Shown: in pieces, positions 14,610 to 22,741 of the stretch | Numbering within the stretch: position 1 is the first letter of the stretch | Layout of the letters: each line of letters begins with the position of its first letter | Assembly (NCBI GenBank): GCA_023438245.1 | Contig: JAEXRD010000115.1 | Location: forward strand, 1-26,914 | Direction: 5' to 3' | DNA length: 26,914 bases | DNA from: Pseudomonadota bacterium | GTDB lineage: Bacteria > Desulfobacterota > Desulfovibrionia > Desulfovibrionales > Desulfovibrionaceae | Notes under the pieces: model-generated | Told to the model about the DNA's origin: nothing | Databases searched by the model: none | Seen by the model: the letters and a program-made list of their open reading frames with translations, nothing else | Made by a program: the position numbers and the translations under genes

Positions 14610-16505
14610 ATGAACTTGTTGCTGGTGGACGACGAGACGGGAATCCGCAAGGTCGTGGGCATAGCCCTGGCCGACATGGGGCACACGGTGCTGGAGGCGG
14701 CCAGCGGCGACGAGGCGTTGGAGGTTTTCCGGCGCCATCGCCCGCCCGTGGTGCTCACCGACGTGCGCATGCCGGGCATGGACGGCCTGGAACTCCTCCG
14801 GCGCATCAAGCAGGAAGCCCCCGAGACCGAGGTCATCCTGGTCACCGGCCACGGCGACCTGGACATGGCCATCGCGGGGCTGAAGCTCGACGCCTGCGAC
14901 TTCATCGCCAAGCCCGCGGGCCAGGAAGTGCTGGAAATCGCCATCAAGCGCGCCTCGGACAAGATCGAGCAGCGCCGGCAGCTCAAGCAGTACACCGAGA
15001 ACCTGGAATCCATGGTGAACGAGCAGGCCCAGCGGCTCGTGCAGCTGGAGCGCCGCACCGCCGTGCGCCAGGCCGTGGAGGGCATGGCCCAGATCATGGG
15101 CGGGCTGGCCGGGGAAGTGGGCGAGCTGGGCATGTTCAACGCCCTGCCCTGCATGGTCAACGTCCAGGACCGCGACCAGCGCGTTGTCTCGGTGAACAGC
15201 CTGTACCGCGAACGCCTGGGCGACCGCGTGGGCCAGCCGGGCTTCTCCATCTATGTCGGGGCCAGCGGAGAGGGCCTGGAAAGCCCCGTGGCCCGCACCC
15301 TGCGCACCGGGCAGGGCCAGCGCAGCCAGGAGGGCCTCTTCGGCCCGGACGAGACCCTCAACACCGTCACCGTGCATACCGCGCCCATACTCGGGGCCGA
15401 CGGCCAGGTGGAGCTGGTGCTGGAACTCTTGGCCGAGGCCGGGGAAATCCAGCGCCTGCAGGACGACCTGGCCACCACCCGCCAGCGCTACCAGCAGCTC
15501 TTCGACGAGGCCCCCTGCTTCATCACCGTGCACGACCGGGGCCTGCGCATCCAGGCGGCCAACCGCCGCTTCCGCCAGGAATTCGGCCAGGCCCAGGGCG
15601 AGCTGTGCTACAAGGCCTATTGCGGCAGCGAGCGGCCCTGCTTCGGCTGCCCCACCCTGCGCACCTTCGAGGACGGCCAGCCGCACCAGAGCGAGCTGAC
15701 CGTGCGCGGCAAGAACGGCGAACCGGTGAACCTCGTGGTCTGGACCGCGCCCATCCGCAACGCCGCCGGAGACATCGAGGCGGTGATGGAGATGGCCACG
15801 GACATCACCGAGCTTTCCCGCATGCAGGACCATCTGGCCAGCCTGGGCATGCTCATCGCCTCGCTGTCGCACGGCATCAAGGGCATGCTCACGGCGCTGG
15901 ACGGCGGGGTGTACAAGGTCAACACCGGCCTGCGCACCTGCGACCAGGCCATGGTGGACAGCGGCTGGAAGCGCGTCACCGAGCTCATCGGCCGCATCAA
16001 GGGCATGGTGCTGGACATCCTGTTCTACGCCAAGAAGCGCGAGCTGCAGCTCAAGGCCATGCCCGCCGAGGAGCTGGCCCGCAACGTGGCCGACGCCGTG
16101 GCCCCCAAGGCCGAGCAGATGGGCGTGGAGTTCTGCCTGGAGATCGCGCCGGACCTGGGCGAGTTCCAGGTGGACGCGGTGGTGCTGCAGGCCGCCATGG
16201 TGAACATCCTGGAAAACGCGGTGGAGGCCTGCCTGGACGACGAGGCCAAGCCGGTGCACAGGGTGAGCTTCCGCGCCCGGCCCGACGCCAGCGGCGTGTT
16301 CTTCGAGATCGAGGACAACGGGGTGGGCATGAAGCCGGAGACGCTCTCGCGGCTGTTCAGCGTGTTCTTCTCCACCAAGGGCTCGCGCGGCACGGGCCTG
16401 GGGCTGTTCATCGCCAAGAAGGCGGTGGACCAGCACGGCGGGCGCATCGGCGCGCTCTCCGAGCCGGGCCAGGGCTCGACCTTCCGCATCTGGATTCCCA
16501 GATAG
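14610..16505 (+). CDS. receiver-PAS-histidine kinase hybrid (REC-PAS-HK)
   Basis: 631 residues, soluble. Receiver at 1-115 with D7-D8, D51 and K101; a coiled linker (about 118-150); a weak PAS-like region (about 170-280); a clear PAS at about 290-403 with cysteines 333, 338, 344 and 347; a phosphotransfer helix with LSHGIKGM (H421); and a C-terminal ATPase with N533, DNGVGM and GTGLGLFIAKKA. The receiver and H-box are paralogous to those of the protein at 10943, and its cysteine-bearing PAS matches the first PAS of the heme c kinase. Start 14610 is chosen because it begins directly at the receiver and has GGAG upstream; an ATG at 14550 would add 20 unrelated residues. It is the last gene of the run. 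Confidence 0.9.
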   Translation: MNLLLVDDETGIRKVVGIALADMGHTVLEAASGDEALEVFRRHRPPVVLTDVRMPGMDGLELLRRIKQEAPETEVILVTGHGDLDMAIAGLKLDACDFIAKPAGQEVLEIAIKRASDKIEQRRQLKQYTENLESMVNEQAQRLVQLERRTAVRQAVEGMAQIMGGLAGEVGELGMFNALPCMVNVQDRDQRVVSVNSLYRERLGDRVGQPGFSIYVGASGEGLESPVARTLRTGQGQRSQEGLFGPDETLNTVTVHTAPILGADGQVELVLELLAEAGEIQRLQDDLATTRQRYQQLFDEAPCFITVHDRGLRIQAANRRFRQEFGQAQGELCYKAYCGSERPCFGCPTLRTFEDGQPHQSELTVRGKNGEPVNLVVWTAPIRNAAGDIEAVMEMATDITELSRMQDHLASLGMLIASLSHGIKGMLTALDGGVYKVNTGLRTCDQAMVDSGWKRVTELIGRIKGMVLDILFYAKKRELQLKAMPAEELARNVADAVAPKAEQMGVEFCLEIAPDLGEFQVDAVVLQAAMVNILENAVEACLDDEAKPVHRVSFRARPDASGVFFEIEDNGVGMKPETLSRLFSVFFSTKGSRGTGLGLFIAKKAVDQHGGRIGALSEPGQGSTFRIWIPR

Positions 16506-16535
16506 CCGGGCAGCACCCCGTTTTTCAATGAAGAC

Positions 16536-16566
16536 GGATCAGGCCCGAAGCCTGTCCCGCCTTTTT
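16536..16566 (+). terminator. intrinsic terminator of the regulatory operon
   Basis: GGA-T-CAGGC pairs with GCCTG-TCC (one bulged T) around CCGAA, followed by CGCCTTTTT. It lies 30 nt after the stop of the last kinase. Confidence 0.65.
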
Positions 16567-16681
16567 CATCTCTCCCACGCTGTCCGATGCCGGGCCTCCC
16601 CCGCCTTTCCTCTCTTCACCCCTGCCCGGCGCGCTGCGGGCCTGTTTCCAAACGATGGATTTTGGTTCCCTGGCAAGGAAG

Positions 16682-16741
16682 GAGGCGGCTGGGGGCCGGG
16701 GATAGTACTCATACGGTACAGCCCCGGCCCCCAGCCGCCTC
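16682..16741. repeat. 20-bp perfect inverted repeat between convergent genes
   Basis: GAGGCGGCTGGGGGCCGGGG (16682-16701) and its exact complement (16722-16741) flank a 20-nt loop that contains GTAC twice, able to form a further 4-bp stem. No T-tract follows on either side. It sits between the plus-strand regulatory operon and the minus-strand glnS end and could act as a two-way transcription block or be one copy of a dispersed palindrome. Confidence 0.9.
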
Positions 16742-16784
16742 ATGACGAAGTCCAGGGGGCAACAGACGCTGCTGGCGACAGCCC

Positions 16785-18485
<1,701 letters not shown>

Positions 18486-18618
18486 GCAGGGACTTCCTCT
18501 TTTTGTGAAATGAAGCACGGCGGCACACGCCGCCGCAAACAAGAAACATAGGACAAAGCGCCCCCGTGGTCAAACACGCAGGGCGCCTGTCGGATGGAGA
18601 AGGAAGGAAAATCGGGCG

Positions 18619-19071
18619 CTACTGGCCGGGAGGAGGTCCGGGAGGCATTCCCGGACCGCCAGGGGGAGGCCCCATGCCGGGAGGAGGAGGAGGAGGCCCG
18701 TGGCGGCGCAGCTCCTCCATGCGCTTGCGGAACTCCGTAAACTTCACCTTCTGGCCCTCGTCGAGCTTGGCGGCGATGGCCTCGTCCATGGCCTTGAAGC
18801 CGCCCTCGACCTGCTGGCGCACGGCCTTGTGTGCCGTGTCGGCCTTGGTCACGGCCTCCTTCACCAGGGGGCGGATCTCGGCCTTCTGGGCCTCGGACAG
18901 GCCCACCTCGCGGTCGATGTGCTCCACGATGCGCTCCTCCAGCTGGCCGGGCGAGGGCCGCAGCAGGCCGGGAATCTGCCGGGCCATCCAGGCGCGCATG
19001 CCGAAGGCCCCGGCGGCGGCGCCGGAGAGAAAGATGACCAGGACCAGGAGCCAGGCTTTCCAGGACTTCAT
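18619..19071 (-). CDS. membrane-anchored Spy/CnrX-like periplasmic sensor protein
   Basis: 150 residues. An uncleaved-looking signal anchor (about 5-24, KAWLLVLVIFLSGAAAGAFG) is followed by a helical periplasmic domain with the pattern LxxHIDREVGLSEAQKAEIRPL, as in the Spy/CpxP/CnrX superfamily (periplasmic heavy-metal sensor, Metal_resist). The tail after about residue 125 is almost all Pro, Gly and Met. It lies 17 nt after the small membrane protein gene and in the same unit as an ECF sigma factor. In Cupriavidus CnrX senses metal and releases the sigma factor CnrH from CnrY; this trio has matching parts. Metal binding is uncertain: only a few His and Met residues are available. ATG 19071 has GGAGA upstream. 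Confidence 0.8.
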   Translation of the reverse strand: MKSWKAWLLVLVIFLSGAAAGAFGMRAWMARQIPGLLRPSPGQLEERIVEHIDREVGLSEAQKAEIRPLVKEAVTKADTAHKAVRQQVEGGFKAMDEAIAAKLDEGQKVKFTEFRKRMEELRRHGPPPPPPGMGPPPGGPGMPPGPPPGQ

Positions 19072-19088
19072 AAATCGTCTCCGGTTCC

Positions 19089-19400
19089 CTAGGGCAGCAG
19101 CGCGGCGTAGCCCGCCACGCTGGCCCCGGCCAGGGAGAGGCCCAGCAGCGCCTGGGAGAGCAGCCTGTCCGCGTGGGCGGCATAGCCGTAGAGCGCCCCG
19201 GCGGCGATGGCCCCGGCGGGCACGAAGCGCGTGGCCACGGTTGTAAAGATGTCCAAAAACGCCGCTGGCTTTTCGCTGCGGCGGCGGATGTCGGCCATGA
19301 CGCGGGCAGTGAAGTCGCCCGGAAGTTCGGCCTGCTGCGCGCGCAGGCGTCCGTGCCTGGCCAGCAGCCGCTCTGTGGTGTCGAGTCTGCCATCGTCCAT
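19089..19400 (-). CDS. small membrane protein, probable anti-sigma factor
   Basis: 103 residues. The N-terminal about 45 residues are charged and helical (RLLARHGRLRAQQAELPGDF) and would lie in the cytoplasm; two hydrophobic segments follow at about 57-75 and 83-102. I see no zinc-binding HxxxCxxC motif. Position directly after the sigma factor gene and the layout cytoplasmic helix plus membrane anchor suggest an anti-sigma factor, like CnrY or RseA in role though not clearly in sequence. AGGAGG lies about eight nt before the ATG at 19400. An ATG at 19427 overlaps the sigma stop (ATGA) and would add nine residues; coupled translation from it is also possible. Confidence 0.7.
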   Translation of the reverse strand: MDDGRLDTTERLLARHGRLRAQQAELPGDFTARVMADIRRRSEKPAAFLDIFTTVATRFVPAGAIAAGALYGYAAHADRLLSQALLGLSLAGASVAGYAALLP

Positions 19401-19423
19401 GATCGCGTCCTCCTTTCGCTTCA

Positions 19424-19999
19424 TCATTGCCCCCGGTCCATGACCCGGCCCAGCACCTCGCGCAATTTGCGCCGTGCGCGGTGCGAGCGCACCTTGACCT
19501 TGGAGACGCTCCAGCCCATGAGCTCGGCCACCTCGGCCAGGGCCTGGCCATCCATGTGCGTCATGGTCAGCACCTGGCGGTCATCGGGTTTCAGCTGGGC
19601 CATGGCCCAGTCCAGCATGACCCCGGCCTCGGCGCGCTCGGCGTGGGCGTCCAGCCCGCCCTCGTCGTTCTCGGCGGGCATGCTCTCGATCCATTCGCGG
19701 GCGTCCGGCCCCAGGGTGCTGAAGGAGAGCTCCCTGCTCCTGGCCCGGCCCCGCCAAAAATCGGCGCAGCGCCTGAGCGCGATGCGCGACAGCCAGTGCG
19801 CGAAGGGGCTCTCCGCCCGGTAGGTGGAGAGCTTCTCGAAGGCGCGCACAAAGGTCTCGTGCGCCACCTCCGCCGCCTTGTCCGGCGGCACATGCCGCGC
19901 GGCGATGCCCAGCACCTGCGCGCTGTGGGCATCCACGAGCCGGGCGAAGGCGTTCACCTCGCCCGCCAGCACGCGGCGCACGATCTCGGCGTCGTTCAT
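19424..19999 (-). CDS. ECF-type RNA polymerase sigma factor (RpoE-like)
   Basis: 191 residues, the normal ECF length. Region 2 is at about 5-75 (EVAHETFVRAFEKLSTYRAE for -10 recognition, AHWLSRIALRRCADFWR) and region 4 at about 125-185 (LKPDDRQVLTMTHMDG, then the helix-turn-helix ALAEVAELMGWSVSKVKVRS). Regions 1.1 and 3 are absent, as usual. It is the first gene of a three-gene unit with the probable anti-sigma factor and the periplasmic sensor-like protein, so an envelope or metal stress response is likely. No typical ECF -35 GGAAC/-10 promoter for autoregulation was found. Confidence 0.93.
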   Translation of the reverse strand: MNDAEIVRRVLAGEVNAFARLVDAHSAQVLGIAARHVPPDKAAEVAHETFVRAFEKLSTYRAESPFAHWLSRIALRRCADFWRGRARSRELSFSTLGPDAREWIESMPAENDEGGLDAHAERAEAGVMLDWAMAQLKPDDRQVLTMTHMDGQALAEVAELMGWSVSKVKVRSHRARRKLREVLGRVMDRGQ

Positions 20000-20058
20000 C
20001 AGGCCCCGTCATACCGGCGCGCTCTCCGCGCCGTCGCTGTTCCGCCCTTCCGCACCAA

Positions 20059-20087
20059 AACCTAGTCCGAAGGGCCGGCGCTGTCAA
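20059..20087 (-). promoter_or_regulatory. predicted promoter of the ECF sigma operon
   Basis: Minus strand TTGACA (20087-20082), a perfect -35, and TAGGTT (20064-20059, three of six) are 17 nt apart. The -35 overlaps the T-tract of the terminator of the EF-hand gene. Confidence 0.45.
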
Positions 20088-20120
20088 AAAGTAGGGAGGA
20101 GCGGTTGACCAGACCGCTCC
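20086..20120 (-). terminator. intrinsic terminator of the EF-hand gene
   Basis: GGAGCGGT and ACCGCTCC form a perfect 8-bp stem around a 7-nt loop (20098-20120), followed on the minus strand by TCCCTACTTTTT. It begins 35 nt after the stop at 20155. Confidence 0.7.
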
Positions 20121-20154
20121 CCCCGGGAGGGTTCGCGAGCGAGGTCCGGCAGCA

Positions 20155-20955
20155 TCAGGCGCTGACGGACACCGCCTGCGAAGTATCGTCGCCGCCGCCG
20201 AACAGGTCCGAGATGAGCCGGTCCATGTTCAGGTAGGCGCTGCTGGCCTTCTGCTTCTTCATGAACTCCGCCACCAGCGAGGTGCTGGAATCGGTGCTGG
20301 CGCTGGCGGTGGTGGCGTCCGAATCGGAATCGCCGAACAGCCCGGCGATGAGCTCGTCGGTGCCGGGTTTGCCGCCGGAAGCACCGGAAACGCCCTCGGG
20401 CGGAGGCCCCATCTGGCCGCCGTTTTCGGCCATGCGCTTCTCGTGGTCGCTCTTGAGCGCGGCGGAAAGCTCGCTCTGGCTCACGCTGCCGTCGCCGTCG
20501 GTGTCCACCTTGGAGAGCTGCTCGGCGCTCACGCCCAATTCGTCGGCGGAGAGCACGCCGTCCTGGTTGGTGTCCTTTTCGCCGATGACGTCCTGGGCGA
20601 TCCTGGTGGACATGTCCTGGCCGGACTGCTGGCCCATGCTGGCCTGGAGCATGCCCATCTGGCCGCTCTGCTGCATCTGGGTCTGCATCTGGGCCTGCAT
20701 CTTCTCGCGCTGGGCCTTCAGGCCCGCGGCCAGCTCGGCGGCGCTGATCTGGCCGTCGCCGTCGGTGTCGAACTCCGACAGCTGGGTGGAGCTGACGCCG
20801 AGCTCCGAGGCCGAAAGGCTGCCGCTTGAGTCGGCGTCCTTGGCGCTCATGATCTCGGAGGACAGCTTGCTCTCCATGTCATCCGTGTTCTGCGAGCCGT
20901 ACACGCCCTGCAGGGCGCTTGCGGCGCTGCTGGCGTAGGATGTGTTGACCTGCAT
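20155..20955 (-). CDS. EF-hand calcium-binding-type protein with four EF loops
   Basis: 266 residues. Four EF-hand loops stand in two pairs: DADSSGSLSASE (40-51), DTDGDGQISAAE (63-74), DTNQDGVLSADE (128-139) and DTDGDGSVSQSE (151-162). Every loop has acidic or Asn/Ser ligands at positions 1, 3, 5 and Glu at 12, so calcium binding is expected. The spacing inside each pair is 23 residues and the pairs look like an internal duplication, parted by a Gln/Met-rich segment (about 80-115). The C-terminal about 80 residues are Ser/Asp/Gly-rich. There is no signal peptide or membrane helix; the Ser/Ala/Gln-rich start resembles surface or flagella-associated EF-hand proteins of Proteobacteria, but function is unknown. 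GGAGAAAGATC precedes the ATG. Confidence 0.9.
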   Translation of the reverse strand: MQVNTSYASSAASALQGVYGSQNTDDMESKLSSEIMSAKDADSSGSLSASELGVSSTQLSEFDTDGDGQISAAELAAGLKAQREKMQAQMQTQMQQSGQMGMLQASMGQQSGQDMSTRIAQDVIGEKDTNQDGVLSADELGVSAEQLSKVDTDGDGSVSQSELSAALKSDHEKRMAENGGQMGPPPEGVSGASGGKPGTDELIAGLFGDSDSDATTASASTDSSTSLVAEFMKKQKASSAYLNMDRLISDLFGGGDDTSQAVSVSA

Positions 20956-20998
20956 GATCTTTCTCCTCGAAATGACCGCGCAAACCTGCGCGGCGATG

Positions 20999-21035
20999 TG
21001 TCACAACCCGGAAACGCACTCCCGGTGACAGTCAC
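20999..21035. promoter_or_regulatory. cluster of TGTCAC half-sites upstream of the EF-hand gene
   Basis: TGTCAC (20999-21004) is inverted to GTGACA at 21025-21030, and GTGAC-A-GTCAC (21025-21035) is a perfect palindrome. The cluster lies 44-80 bp before the EF-hand start and may be an operator. The intergenic region 20956-21316 has no gene that I can support. Confidence 0.35.
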
Positions 21036-21147
21036 GCCTGGCAGGCGGCCACTGGCCGCATCGAATTCAATTCATGGCCCCCTCCATCGTCTCCCCTCCC
21101 CAGGGGAACGGTGGATTCGTCCTTGCACACCCAGACGGAACGACGAC

Positions 21148-21177
21148 AGGGCCGGTTACGCCCTTTTCATTTATTTC
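21148..21177 (+). other. terminator-like hairpin upstream of the FAD protein gene
   Basis: AGGGC and GCCCT form a short stem around a 7-nt loop, followed by TTTCATTTATTTC. The 15 bases CTTTTCATTTATTTC (21163-21177) are identical to those behind the stem at 2968-3012. No plus-strand gene ends before it, so it could be a leader element or the end of an unrecognised small RNA. Confidence 0.35.
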
Positions 21178-21203
21178 CGCCCCGCCGTCCCGGCCCGGCG
21201 CAC

Positions 21204-21233
21204 TTGCGCTCCCCGCGCTCCGGGTGCTAAAAT
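21204..21233 (+). promoter_or_regulatory. possible promoter of the FAD protein and permease genes
   Basis: TTGCGC (21204-21209) and TAAAAT (21228-21233, five of six) are 18 nt apart. The -35 is weak. Predicted start near 21240 leaves a leader of about 77 nt. Confidence 0.4.
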
Positions 21234-21316
21234 GGCATATGGACCCGGTGTGCGCCCTTGCTTTCGAGCACTCAGGACACGCGCCGCGCCAATCCATACG
21301 CACGAGGAACAGACAC

Positions 21317-22723
21317 ATGACTCCGAACACCAAGCCCGCGCGCACCGACTACGACGTCATCATCGTTGGCGGCGGCCCGGCGGGACTCTTCGCCGCGGCC
21401 TGGCTGGGCGAGAACACCGACCTGGACGTGCTGGTCATCGAAAAGGGCAAGCAGGCCCAGCGCCGCGACTGCCCCGTGGGCAAGCAGGGCTGCATCCACT
21501 GCAAGCCCTGCAACATCCTGTCGGGCATCGGCGGGGCCGGGCTGTTCTCTGACGGCAAGCTCAACTTCATCCACAAGCTGGGCAAGACCGACCTGACCCA
21601 GTTCATGGGCGAGACCGAGGCGCGCGAGCTCATCGACGAGACCGAGGCGCTGTTCAACCGCTTCGGCATGGACGGACCGGTCTACCCCACGGACATGGAC
21701 CAGGCCCGGCAGATCCGCGCCCAGGCCCGCAAGACCGGCATCGACCTCTTGATCATCCGCCAGAAGCACCTGGGCAGCGACAACCTGCCCCGGCTCATCG
21801 GGGACATGACCGAGTACGTGAAGGGCAAGGGCGTGACCTTCCACACCTCCGAGGAGGTCAAGAGCGTCGCCACCAAGGACGGCAAGGTCACGGGCGTGGT
21901 CACCGGCCGGGGCGAGTACACCGCCCGCGCCGTGATCCTGGCCCCCGGCCGCGTGGGCGCGGAATGGGTGGGCAACCAGGCCCGCGAGCTGGGCCTGAAC
22001 CTCTCCCAGCGCGGCATCGAGGTGGGCGTGCGCGTGGAGGTGCCCCGCGAGGTGATGCAGGACCTCTGCGCCGTGATCTACGACCCGACCTTCTTCATCC
22101 GCACCAGCAAGTACGACGACCAGACCCGCACCTTCTGCACCAACGACGGCGGCTTCGTGGCCCTGGAGAACTACCAGGACTTCGTGTGCGTGAACGGCCA
22201 CGCCTACATGGACAAGAAGAGCCCCAACACCAATTTCGCCTTCCTGTCCAAGGTGGTGCTGAACGACCCCGTGACCAACAACCAGGCCTACGGCGAGCAC
22301 ATCGGGCGGCTGGCCTCGCTCATCGGCGACGGCAAGCCCATCCTGCAGCGCTTCGGCGACCTGAAGCGCGGGCGGCGCAGCACCTGGCAGCGCATCAAGA
22401 ACAGCTCCATCGAGCCCACGCTGAAAAACGTGGTCTGCGGCGACATCGCCATGGCCCTGCCGGAGCGCATCCTGACCAACCTTGTGGAAGGACTGGAGAA
22501 GCTGGGCCAGGTGGTGCAGGGCGTGGCCAACGACGAGACCCTGCTCTACGCCCCCGAGATCAAGTTCTTCGCCACCCAGATCGAGACCAACAACCACCTG
22601 GAGACCGCCGTGGAAGGCCTGTTCGTGGCCGGAGACGGCCCCGGCGTGGCGGGCAACATCGTCTCGGCGGCGGCCACCGGGCTCATCCCCAGCAAGGAAA
22701 TCGCCCGCAGGCTGTCCCGCTAA
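21317..22723 (+). CDS. FAD-dependent dehydrogenase of the COG2509 type
   Basis: 468 residues, cytoplasmic. The FAD-binding Rossmann motif DVIIVGGGPAGLFAA is at about 13-27, and the C-terminal FAD-contact segment GLFVAGDGPGVAGNIVSA is at about 433-450. A cysteine group C52, C59, C62, C65 (CPVGKQGCIHCKPC) precedes IGGAGLFSDGKLN, a layout characteristic of this family of uncharacterised FAD-dependent dehydrogenases; a metal or redox role of the cysteines is plausible but not shown. Start 21317 is preceded by GAGGAA and begins just before the Rossmann fold; the frame stays open upstream but that part is not conserved in type. The permease gene follows after 18 nt, so a shared transcript is likely. 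The substrate is unknown. Confidence 0.88.
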   Translation: MTPNTKPARTDYDVIIVGGGPAGLFAAAWLGENTDLDVLVIEKGKQAQRRDCPVGKQGCIHCKPCNILSGIGGAGLFSDGKLNFIHKLGKTDLTQFMGETEARELIDETEALFNRFGMDGPVYPTDMDQARQIRAQARKTGIDLLIIRQKHLGSDNLPRLIGDMTEYVKGKGVTFHTSEEVKSVATKDGKVTGVVTGRGEYTARAVILAPGRVGAEWVGNQARELGLNLSQRGIEVGVRVEVPREVMQDLCAVIYDPTFFIRTSKYDDQTRTFCTNDGGFVALENYQDFVCVNGHAYMDKKSPNTNFAFLSKVVLNDPVTNNQAYGEHIGRLASLIGDGKPILQRFGDLKRGRRSTWQRIKNSSIEPTLKNVVCGDIAMALPERILTNLVEGLEKLGQVVQGVANDETLLYAPEIKFFATQIETNNHLETAVEGLFVAGDGPGVAGNIVSAAATGLIPSKEIARRLSR

Positions 22724-22741
22724 CAAAGACAAAGGCCCCCC

